Below, one piece after another: positions 1-6,252 of a DNA stretch of 6,977 bases. The stretch lies in NCBI GenBank assembly GCA_003523545.1, contig DQAM01000085.1:1-6977 (forward strand), written 5' to 3'. Each line of letters opens with the position of its first letter. Within the stretch, counting starts at the first letter, position 1. The notes under the pieces are model-generated. The model made no database searches, was not told the origin of the DNA, and was given only the letters and a program-made list of their open reading frames with translations. A program made the position numbers and the translations under genes. Origin of the DNA: Dysgonomonas sp. (GTDB taxonomy: Bacteria > Bacteroidota > Bacteroidia > Bacteroidales > Dysgonomonadaceae).

Positions 1-262
1 CATCGTCGAGCAGAACCAGGGAAATAGGTTTGTCGTATAAATCGGCTGTATACTTCACTGCAGGAATATCAAAAAATACCAGTTCGCCCACGTACCCGCC
101 GTTCCTGTAGAAACCGCACATGGCAGTGGACGATTCTTCGTGGTATTCCGTAAGAGTTTCTTTTACAGAATAATTATGCCGTAAGAATTCCTGTAAGGTA
201 GTCTGCCCATAACAGATGGTTACGTCCTTCAGCCTTATTTTAGCAGCCTCCTTTTTCCTCAT
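1..262 (-). CDS. Hypothetical protein, 3' end outside window
   Basis: This is the N-terminal part (87 codons) of a gene that continues past the left edge. The reading frame is open from the ATG at 262-260 to position 1, beginning MRKKEAAKIRLKDV and reaching KPISLVLLDD at the edge. The start overlaps the stop of the upstream acetyltransferase gene in an ATGA (4 bp), a strong sign that the frame is real and translationally coupled. There is no signal peptide or membrane segment in the visible part, so it is probably cytoplasmic. It is a mix of charged and aromatic residues (CGFYRNGGYVGELVFF) with no motif I recognise. I cannot assign a function. It is the last visible gene of the minus-strand operon. 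Confidence 0.7.
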   Translation of the reverse strand, partial: MRKKEAAKIRLKDVTICYGQTTLQEFLRHNYSVKETLTEYHEESSTAMCGFYRNGGYVGELVFFDIPAVKYTADLYDKPISLVLLDD

Positions 263-753
263 GATTTCAGATCGAGCAGCATCAGATAATCTTCTTCCTG
301 TTCCTTTATGATTTTGAATCCTGTTTTCAGGTAAAGCCCGATTGCGTAATTTCCCTTATGGACACTCAACGAAGTCTGCTTGCAACCTTTGCTTTTCAGG
401 TAGCCGATCATGGCAGTCATCAGCTGTGTGCCGATTCCCCGGCTGCGGTATTCTTCGAAAAGGGATATGCCGAATTCGGGAGTTTCGCTGTCGATATTGC
501 CGTACCCTTTCACTTCGCCCGCCAATATCCTCACCCATACTCCGCCTGCTATCCGGCCTTCCACTTCGGCAACCAGGCAGTAATCGTCTTTCTTGTCCCC
601 GAAATCCTTGATATACACGTTTATTTCCGGTTGTTCCAATATAGTGCGGGGTATGGGATTTTCTTTGTCAGGCTGATAAACAGCTTCGTAAAGAAGGTCT
701 TCGAGTATAGGTATTTCGTCCTGCTTCAGAGGGCGTATTATTATATCTTCCAT
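259..753 (-). CDS. GNAT family N-acetyltransferase
   Basis: A 164-aa single-domain protein of the GNAT fold, which transfers an acetyl group from acetyl-CoA to an amine; its substrate cannot be told from sequence. It begins with the usual first beta strand (IIIRPLKQDEIPIL, residues 4-17). The acetyl-CoA pyrophosphate loop (motif A, Q/R-x-x-G-x-G/A) is R103-S-R-G-I-G108, preceded by the strand PEFGISLFEEY. Motif B follows as SLSVHKGNYAIGLYLKTGF (about 128-146), with the typical Asn135 and a Tyr141 in the position often used as the general acid. Length is normal and there is no signal peptide, so it should be cytoplasmic. An AAGGAAG lies about 11 nt before the ATG, a possible ribosome binding site. 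It sits 23 bp after the lipoprotein gene, and its stop overlaps the next start by 4 bp. Family assignment is firm; the role is open. Confidence 0.9.
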   Translation of the reverse strand: MEDIIIRPLKQDEIPILEDLLYEAVYQPDKENPIPRTILEQPEINVYIKDFGDKKDDYCLVAEVEGRIAGGVWVRILAGEVKGYGNIDSETPEFGISLFEEYRSRGIGTQLMTAMIGYLKSKGCKQTSLSVHKGNYAIGLYLKTGFKIIKEQEEDYLMLLDLKS

Positions 754-776
754 GCATTATTGTTTCTTCCTTATTT

Positions 777-1253
777 TTATTGAATGCCTCTCCACCTTAT
801 GGTATATCTGTATTCCGATTTATGAAGGTGGAAAGTTATATTTACCGTTTCTGTACCTGTCTCAGGGTCGTATTCGAACGATCCGGAGGCTTTGTCGTCA
901 TAGTATCCCCAGTCGTCGGCCTCCATGGATATGTCATGTAAGCGGCCGGAAAAAGCTTTATCTTTTTGTTTGGTTCCGTCTGTTTTGAACATCCAGTAGT
1001 GGACGCTTCCACTATTTTTATACGATAGCTCGCATTCTACATATTCTCCGTCCTTTGCCGATAGCCGTATGTGTTGTATTTCACCGGTCATATCTGTACC
1101 GTTTACCGAATACAATACCGGCTCTACTGAATAGCCGGACAGGCTGCCGTCGAGTACTTTGGCCAAAGTCGTCTTTGGTGGTGTGCAGCTGCCTAGAATG
1201 TTAAGCATAAAAAACAGGCTTACAAATGTTGTTGTTTTTAAATCAATTTTCAT
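777..1253 (-). CDS. Predicted lipoprotein, unknown function
   Basis: A 158-aa protein with a lipoprotein signal peptide. It has a short basic start (MKIDLK), a hydrophobic stretch (about residues 9-20) and a lipobox Leu20-Gly-Ser-Cys23, so the mature protein should be lipidated at Cys23 and anchored to a membrane. The mature part is polar and rich in predicted beta strands, with many Tyr, Gly and Asp residues (for example HYWMFKTDG and DDWGYYDD) and a C-terminal strand pattern ending YRYTIRWRG. I recognise no family or catalytic motif. It lies 42 bp after the cation transporter gene and 23 bp before the acetyltransferase gene in the same orientation, so it is probably co-transcribed with both. 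An ATG at 1260 is out of frame and closes after five codons, which leaves 1253 as the start. Confidence 0.75.
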   Translation of the reverse strand: MKIDLKTTTFVSLFFMLNILGSCTPPKTTLAKVLDGSLSGYSVEPVLYSVNGTDMTGEIQHIRLSAKDGEYVECELSYKNSGSVHYWMFKTDGTKQKDKAFSGRLHDISMEADDWGYYDDKASGSFEYDPETGTETVNITFHLHKSEYRYTIRWRGIQ

Positions 1254-1295
1254 CTTTCATGTTTATGCAGACAGATCTTTCCGGCAGATGCCGTT

Positions 1296-2099
1296 TTATT
1301 TTGCCAGCTGAAGGATACGGAAAGCACCCCGTATAACAATGAGGAAGACTATGATTCCTATCACCAGGTCGGGGATGTTGCTTTGCAGCTGCCACACCAG
1401 TAGTGCTGCAATGATAACCCCTATGTTTATAATGACATCATTCGCCGAAAAAATGATGCTGGCACGGATATGTGCCTCATTGCTCCGCGTACGCTGCAGC
1501 AGCCAAAGGCAGAATGAATTTGCTATAAGTGCAAGCAGGGATACGACTATCATTGTTTCGAATGCGGGCATAATCTCAAGTCTCAGAAAACGCCTGATAA
1601 CTTCGGCCAGCCCGGCTATTGCCAGTAATATCTGCAGGTATCCGCTGATAAGTGCCACTCTTTTTTTTCGGGCGGCTGCCGCTCCGACTGCCAAAAGGCT
1701 CATGCCGTAGACCAGCGCGTCGGCCAGCATGTCGAGGCTGTCGGCTGCTAATCCCATCGAACGGGAAATAATCCCCGTAGACATTTCGATGAGGAAGAAC
1801 ATGAAGTTGACAATCAGTACCGTCCACAATACTTTGCGCTGGCGGACAGGGTCTTCCTCTCTGTTTATTTCTGTACTTTCTTCCGTAGACTGTAATTCCG
1901 AGCCCAAATTCAGTGAAGCGAGCGCGCCGGCAATATGGTCGATATCCCCGTCATGGGTGACGACTAATTTACGTCCGGGAATGTCAAAATCCAACCCGTA
2001 CACAGATGCTGTATCCTGCAGCTTCATGCGTATCAGGTTTTCTTCGGAGGGGCAGTCCATCTCCTTGATATAAAAAGTCGACCGGTACGTTTTATTCAT
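1296..2099 (-). CDS. CDF-type cation transporter with N-terminal HMA-like domain
   Basis: A 267-aa inner-membrane protein. Residues 6-69 form an HMA-like (heavy-metal-associated) domain whose metal loop reads M14-D-C16-P-S-E19-E. One Cys is kept and Glu stands where the second Cys of MxCxxC would be. After an acidic linker (about 71-88) come six predicted helices (about 91-112, 117-139, 148-168, 181-201, 215-236, 243-260), the cation diffusion facilitator arrangement. Helix 2 carries D123-M-L-A-D127, matching the HxxxD/DxxxD metal site of the family. In helix 5 the matching site reads F217-S-A-N-D221, so the usual first ligand is missing. The protein stops after helix 6 and lacks the C-terminal cytoplasmic domain of canonical members. 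By family it would export a divalent metal such as zinc, probably by proton exchange; the actual metal is not readable. It starts 23 bp after the upstream gene. Confidence 0.85.
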   Translation of the reverse strand: MNKTYRSTFYIKEMDCPSEENLIRMKLQDTASVYGLDFDIPGRKLVVTHDGDIDHIAGALASLNLGSELQSTEESTEINREEDPVRQRKVLWTVLIVNFMFFLIEMSTGIISRSMGLAADSLDMLADALVYGMSLLAVGAAAARKKRVALISGYLQILLAIAGLAEVIRRFLRLEIMPAFETMIVVSLLALIANSFCLWLLQRTRSNEAHIRASIIFSANDVIINIGVIIAALLVWQLQSNIPDLVIGIIVFLIVIRGAFRILQLAK

Positions 2100-2122
2100 T
2101 TCCTTTTAAGATTATTACATAC

Positions 2123-4093
2123 TTATTCCCTGACGAATATAATCATTTCGGAGAATTGTTTTATCAATTCGTTGAAAGAATATTTCAACCGCAGGTAATC
2201 TTTAGCATCATACAGATTATCTTTAAGCCGGTATCCTGCCTTTACAACGACTTTTCCATCTTTCTGCTCCGTCTTGTAATATATAGACATGACACGGCTG
2301 TCGTGGTTCATCTCTTTGGGTGTATATTCGATTTTATAACCTTTCGGTATTTCGATTTCCGATTCGTATTTTTCGCCGCGTATATTTATCAGGTCTATAG
2401 GCAGCGTCCGCTTTTCCTGCCTGAACGGGTTGCGGGATATGGCAATGTTGCAGAACGGCTGGATGAAAATCTTGTCGTCCGAAGCTTCCAGCCCCATGGT
2501 GGTTCCGAAGTAGAATTCGAAAGGTTTGTCCAGTTCCTCGTAATTAACGACAGTCATTTCCTTCACTTCCGTGATATTATTGTTTTTACGAAGATAATCG
2601 GCCAGATTTCCGGTATCGCCCTTGTAAGTCTTCCTGAAATTAAATGCAGAATTTCCGCCTGCTGCATATTCGATATCCACATTCATTACCTGCTGTTCAG
2701 GATCAGGCGCAATAAAGAAGTATTTTACCGTTTCGGACAAAGCTTTCTGGTTTATAAAAACCCATTCTTCGGATTTCGGTTTTACCCTCAGCCCTTCCAC
2801 ATTCGAGCAATGCGCCGGTATTTCATCGAAATAAAGCATCGGTTCCGTTGCATCTATAAAATGGCTTTGCCCGTCTATAATTATCTCAGCGATCACATAA
2901 TTGAGGAACTGCATGAAAGGATACGATTTGCGTATGAGGCCGTTGCTCCTTGTACTGAGCACTACCGGCTCTGCATCGAGTCCGGCAGCTTTGAGCATCG
3001 CCGTCAGGAACAGGTTGACGTCGGCTGCATTCCCCGATTTCTGCTTCATAAAATCCGAATGCTTCATGCTGGCATATTTACCGTAAAATCCGTTCCATTT
3101 GTACATGTTTTTGACGTAGGTTGTTATCCCGATGGCTTGTTCGAGCGGAGATTTTTGCGACAAGTTGAGTGCCGGGAGTATCTTTTTTGCTTCTTTTTCG
3201 GCATTCCGCATATATTTGCCGAAATCGTCGTCTTTCAGCAGGTCGTCGCACATGTCAGGCCATGTAGACAGGTACTGCCTGCTTCCGCCGGCCGGAAAAG
3301 TTATTTTGGACATCTGGAAGGCAAGGGCTATCATATAGTCTTTTTCGGAAGTGATAAATTCCTCGTCGCGGAATGCCGGAAGGTTTTTCATCCCGAATTC
3401 GTAAAGCATCTCTTTGTATGCCAGCCTGCCGTAGCGTATTTCCTCAGAAAGAACCTTTGTTTCGAATTCGTGGAATTCCCTGATCCCGCCTTTGGCTATG
3501 TAAGTGTATTCATAATAGGGGATAGCCCTGTAATGCAGTCTGCTGTGTATAACGGGGATTTTCTTCTGGAATTCCCACGCGCGCATCTGGAAATAGAAAG
3601 GAGAGACAATCGTATACCTGTATTCGATGACCGAGCCTTCCCTTACATCAGCCAGAGCTATTTTCTTGACATAGAGGTCGTTCCTTACTTTTTCCTCGAA
3701 CATGTTTTTCTTGTCGAATACGGTTTTGGTCAACTCACCGTTCTCCAGGTTGTATGTAACGGCCGATACATTTTCTATTCTTTCCTGGCTGCGGTTATTC
3801 TCCACGAAATAAGGAATCTCTATGTCCGCATATTTTATGCCTTCCTGTTTGAGTATCTTTATCTTTACCCGCTTTTCCATGTGAAGCATAAAGCCGTCAC
3901 CTTCCTCTACCCTGAACCGGTTATCACCGAGTTCGTATATGACGACAGCTTCTGCTTCGGGGTCGTTTTCGTATTCGGTCATAGACATCTCATATTGTGT
4001 CACCCGTCCCCATTCTTCCGAATAATTGGATTGCGAAAAAGTGCTGAACGGATTTAAAAGGGCTAAAAGCACTGTGAAAAGTAAAGTTCTCAT
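2123..4093 (-). CDS. Exported DUF3857/transglutaminase-like protein, catalytic residues lost
   Basis: A 656-aa protein with an N-terminal signal peptide (MRTLLFTVLLALLNPF, likely cut near TFS|QSN, residue 20), so it should be periplasmic. About residues 45-240 match the DUF3857 pattern (EAEAVVIYELGD, KRVKIKILKQEG, GSVIEYRYTI). About 300-420 match a transglutaminase-like core. The C-terminal part (about 460-656) is beta-rich, as in DUF3858-type tails, and ends YSFNELIKQFSEMIIF. In the core, the catalytic Cys position is Ala356 (S-G-N-A-A-D) and the His position is Tyr399 (L-N-Y-V-I); Asp414 (I-D-A-T) remains. It therefore looks like a pseudoenzyme, perhaps a binding or scaffold partner. Its ATG overlaps the stop of the upstream, catalytically intact paralogue by 4 bp, suggesting coupled, balanced synthesis. 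Domain calls are from remembered family patterns; the substitutions are read directly. Confidence 0.85.
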   Translation of the reverse strand: MRTLLFTVLLALLNPFSTFSQSNYSEEWGRVTQYEMSMTEYENDPEAEAVVIYELGDNRFRVEEGDGFMLHMEKRVKIKILKQEGIKYADIEIPYFVENNRSQERIENVSAVTYNLENGELTKTVFDKKNMFEEKVRNDLYVKKIALADVREGSVIEYRYTIVSPFYFQMRAWEFQKKIPVIHSRLHYRAIPYYEYTYIAKGGIREFHEFETKVLSEEIRYGRLAYKEMLYEFGMKNLPAFRDEEFITSEKDYMIALAFQMSKITFPAGGSRQYLSTWPDMCDDLLKDDDFGKYMRNAEKEAKKILPALNLSQKSPLEQAIGITTYVKNMYKWNGFYGKYASMKHSDFMKQKSGNAADVNLFLTAMLKAAGLDAEPVVLSTRSNGLIRKSYPFMQFLNYVIAEIIIDGQSHFIDATEPMLYFDEIPAHCSNVEGLRVKPKSEEWVFINQKALSETVKYFFIAPDPEQQVMNVDIEYAAGGNSAFNFRKTYKGDTGNLADYLRKNNNITEVKEMTVVNYEELDKPFEFYFGTTMGLEASDDKIFIQPFCNIAISRNPFRQEKRTLPIDLINIRGEKYESEIEIPKGYKIEYTPKEMNHDSRVMSIYYKTEQKDGKVVVKAGYRLKDNLYDAKDYLRLKYSFNELIKQFSEMIIFVRE

Positions 4094-5940
4094 AATAATT
4101 CGAGGTATATTTTTTTGTTTTCGTTATTTCGTATGCTTTGTATAAATTTATAAAACTCTTCGTATTGGCTGAGGTCGTATCTGCCGGCGAAAATATGTAT
4201 CGTTTTGTATATATAGAATTTATCTCCCGATTTCTCATACTTCTGCGAATACGTGCCGAAGGGGGTAGTGCGTTCGATATCGGCGGGTATTTTTGCTATT
4301 TCCTTTCCTTTTATGATATATACAGCCGTGTCAGCATAATATTCGGGATAATCGAGCCTTACTTCCTGTTCTCTGTTTTCGGGAGTTTGGTAAGACGTGA
4401 TTTTACGGCTGAAAGGAGTTATGACCAGATTGCTGCCGTATGTTTTCGACGATGCTGGAATCCTGTATGCTGCGCGGATGCTGAAATGTTTATTGCCACG
4501 TTCAAACTTCCCGGGCACACACTCTTCGAATCCTAATATATCGGAAGAAGTATTGCGGATGATATATTTCTCGAGGTCGTCTTTTTTATCTGATAAAAGC
4601 AGATAGAGTGCCGATTCGAATTTATCTCCCCGCTGTGTCATGGAAGTATTCACATGGTCTACGCCGCCTTGCCCGAGCTGGATTTCATCCCTGCGCGAAC
4701 AGGCTGTTTCTATATACGAAAGAGCGGGTATCTCTATCAGGCGGCTGCCGCGTTCGTCGATAAGTAAGGCTTTGCGGTTTTGTATGGAAGTGTGCACATA
4801 TCCGAACGGAAGGCTCTTGGATGTGCATTCCAGATAGAGCGTATCGTTGTCGAGCGGGACAGTGAGTATAACGTGGTTGAATGCCTGCGAAGCAAAAGCG
4901 GGGTCGATATCTTTCACCTCTTCGTTCATGTTTATCAGGGTGTAAAACGATTCTATCCCTGCATGCTTGAGTATGGCTTTCATGTAGTTGGTGAGGGCTT
5001 TGCAGTCCCCGTAACGGTTTGTGCACACATATTCGGCCGGATAGGTCTGTAACCCGCCAACATTGATAGACACATTGATATATCGGTTATAATCCTGCAG
5101 GTAATGAAACAGTTCCCTGCATATTTCGCGCTTATCATTCAATCCGGCGGTTAATTTGTCTATTTTTTCGGTTTCCGAGGGAGGCAGTTTATCCTTTCCT
5201 GCATTCAACCGGAAAATCCAGTTGCCGAAAGTCTGCCAGTTGCGGGTGCTTCCCGGCACCCCGTATTGAAAATCGATAGGAAGCACTTGCAGAAAAGGTG
5301 CCTTTTCATCCGTATAGGGGGCATCTACCTGATAGGGGCGGGGAGAGTAGGCGAAATTCCACCGGTATACGGTGTTGTCTCCGCTTTGTTGTATTTTGGG
5401 CCTTTCGATGTTTCTTTGCTGGAACTTGATATCGCGCGAAGAAGGTATCTCGACTACCAAAGTGCCTTCATGGATAGGTTTTCCCCGGTGGGAGTAATCT
5501 ATTGCGGCGATCTGGAAGAATTTCGACATGACGGTCTTGTATGAGAAGACCAGCCTGTAAGGATATTGGTTGTGCTTGAGCTGGAACGAACGTATGAATT
5601 CGTCCTGATAAAGCGTAGCATCACTGATGTAATTCCTGTTTTTTATCTCGCTGTTTTTCAGCTTGCGTATCACATTCCCCTGCATATCCTCGATCCATGC
5701 AAAATCGATAGACGGTTTTTCGCCTTTGGAATATACAATGTCTACCTCGGCGGCACTGTCTCCGTCCCGGTTGTTTATCTGAACAACAAGCGTATCGGTT
5801 ACAGTAAGCTTATTGCCTTTCACTTCCCGGTAAGACGAATACCTGATAACTTGGCTGTCGTCTTTGGATATTTCCTGCGATGCAATTTTTCCCTGAAACA
5901 GACACACTACATAAAGTATAAGAATATAGGTTAACCTCAT
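4090..5940 (-). CDS. Exported DUF3857 transglutaminase-like protein, catalytic Cys and His present
   Basis: A 616-aa protein with a signal peptide (MRLTYILILYVVCLFQG, likely cut around residues 20-21, before QEIS). Cys13 is not in a lipobox, so a soluble or surface-loose periplasmic protein is expected. Residues about 45-240 match DUF3857 (YLV-type strands, EDMQGNVIRKLKNSEI, YRLVFSYKTV). Residues about 255-390 form the transglutaminase-like core, with Cys313 in R-Y-G-D-C-K-A, His356 in F-N-H-V-I, and Glu371 (L-E-C-T-S) where Asp is more usual, then PFGY. Such cores are papain-like thiol enzymes acting on amide or peptide bonds; the substrate is unknown. It is the first gene after the divergent intergenic region and probably the promoter-proximal operon gene. 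A purine-rich GAGAGA lies about 8 nt before the ATG, only a weak ribosome binding site. Its stop overlaps the next start (ATGA). Confidence 0.88.
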   Translation of the reverse strand: MRLTYILILYVVCLFQGKIASQEISKDDSQVIRYSSYREVKGNKLTVTDTLVVQINNRDGDSAAEVDIVYSKGEKPSIDFAWIEDMQGNVIRKLKNSEIKNRNYISDATLYQDEFIRSFQLKHNQYPYRLVFSYKTVMSKFFQIAAIDYSHRGKPIHEGTLVVEIPSSRDIKFQQRNIERPKIQQSGDNTVYRWNFAYSPRPYQVDAPYTDEKAPFLQVLPIDFQYGVPGSTRNWQTFGNWIFRLNAGKDKLPPSETEKIDKLTAGLNDKREICRELFHYLQDYNRYINVSINVGGLQTYPAEYVCTNRYGDCKALTNYMKAILKHAGIESFYTLINMNEEVKDIDPAFASQAFNHVILTVPLDNDTLYLECTSKSLPFGYVHTSIQNRKALLIDERGSRLIEIPALSYIETACSRRDEIQLGQGGVDHVNTSMTQRGDKFESALYLLLSDKKDDLEKYIIRNTSSDILGFEECVPGKFERGNKHFSIRAAYRIPASSKTYGSNLVITPFSRKITSYQTPENREQEVRLDYPEYYADTAVYIIKGKEIAKIPADIERTTPFGTYSQKYEKSGDKFYIYKTIHIFAGRYDLSQYEEFYKFIQSIRNNENKKIYLELL

Positions 5941-5950
5941 CTGCTGATCT

Positions 5951-5982
5951 CTCTTATATTTGTCGTATTACAAATATAAAAG
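5951..5982. repeat. Near-perfect palindrome over the operon promoter
   Basis: Arms at 5951-5963 and 5970-5982 pair at 12 of 13 positions around a 6-bp centre (CGTATT). The inner ten bases (TTATATTTGT / ACAAATATAA) pair perfectly. Each arm contains TATATTTG, one on each strand and facing each other. It could be an operator for a dimeric regulator, a pair of opposed -7 boxes, or chance in AT-rich DNA. Confidence 0.6.
5971..5978 (-). promoter_or_regulatory. Candidate Bacteroides-type -7 box for the six-gene operon
   Basis: On the minus strand this reads TATATTTG, an exact match to the Bacteroides -7 consensus TAnnTTTG. It would place the transcript start near 5964, about 24 nt before the ATG at 5940. 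No good -33 TTTG is present at the normal 19-21 bp spacing. An A-rich tract on the minus strand at 6003-6020 falls about 40-57 nt upstream of that start, where an UP element would lie and might compensate. The start site is inferred, not shown. Confidence 0.5.
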
Positions 5983-6061
5983 TTGATTTTTAATAAAAAA
6001 GTATATTTTTTTATTTTTTTAGTCCTTTTCATTAAAACGTATGTATAAGTTATATTGTGGT

Positions 6062-6154
6062 ATCCATTTTTCTATTCTTAGCATCATAATTAATAGTTTG
6101 TTTTCAAAGTTTTGATTATTAATTAAGATCATTTTATATCTCAACAAAATGGAT
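6062..6154. repeat. Nested inverted repeats
   Basis: The outer arms ATCCATTTT (6062-6070) and AAAATGGAT (6146-6154) are perfect 9-bp complements. Inside them, 6083-6095 and 6117-6129 pair at 12 of 13 positions (ATCATAATTAATA against TATTAATTAAGAT). The inner arms are almost all A/T, so chance is a real possibility; the outer arms, with their CC/GG, are a little more informative. The right outer arm ends 1 bp before the candidate plus-strand -7 box. Confidence 0.35.
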
Positions 6155-6155
6155 G

Positions 6156-6163
6156 TATTTTTG
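6156..6163 (+). promoter_or_regulatory. Weak candidate -7 box for the plus-strand gene
   Basis: TATTTTTG matches TAnnTTTG exactly and would give a leader of roughly 80 nt before the ATG at 6253. There is no TTTG at the proper -33 spacing, and such matches are common in DNA this AT-rich, so this is only a candidate. Confidence 0.25.
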
Positions 6164-6252
6164 AGTTTTCATATTTAGACCGGCTATGAATATAATAAGC
6201 AATATCTTTTTTGATGAAGATTAAATTTACATTTTAACTCGATAATACTATT

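Larger units (their letters stand above)
5941..6252. other. AT-rich divergent intergenic region
   Basis: About 310 bp between the divergently read operon and the lone plus-strand gene. It is strongly AT-rich. It contains a near-perfect palindrome at 5951-5982, a long T-rich tract at 6003-6020 (an A-tract on the minus strand), nested inverted repeats between 6062 and 6154, and one TAnnTTTG match per direction that could serve as a promoter. I see no RNA gene, no rho-independent terminator and no credible protein-coding frame. Confidence 0.7.

Noticed and set aside
358..783. A 141-codon plus-strand frame opposite the GNAT gene
   Set aside because: It is antisense to a gene with clear GNAT motifs, and its translation shows no domain.
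1282..1293. Small hairpin CGGCAGATGCCG followed by TTTTATTTT on the plus strand, resembling a terminator
   Set aside because: The stem is only 4-5 bp, and the T-run follows it only in the plus direction, where no gene ends. In the minus direction of the operon it has no U-tract.
2156..4057. A 633-codon open frame on the plus strand, antisense to almost the whole degenerate transglutaminase-like gene
   Set aside because: It is very long, but the product has no recognisable domain, is full of Phe, Tyr, Arg and His runs typical of reversed coding sequence, and lies wholly opposite a gene with clear domains and a signal peptide. It is a codon-usage shadow.
3990..4238. An 82-codon minus-strand frame across the junction of the two transglutaminase-like genes
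   Set aside because: It is out of frame with two well-supported genes that overlap by ATGA here; the product is low-complexity and unlike any family.
6003..6020. Long T-rich tract on the plus strand as a terminator tail
   Set aside because: No GC-rich stem precedes it and no plus-strand gene ends there. It fits better as an A-tract upstream of the minus-strand promoter.
6186..6224. Twelve-codon frame (MNIISNIFFDED) upstream of the orphan gene, a possible leader peptide
   Set aside because: No ribosome binding site, no regulatory codon run and no attenuator-like hairpin after it; such frames are common by chance.
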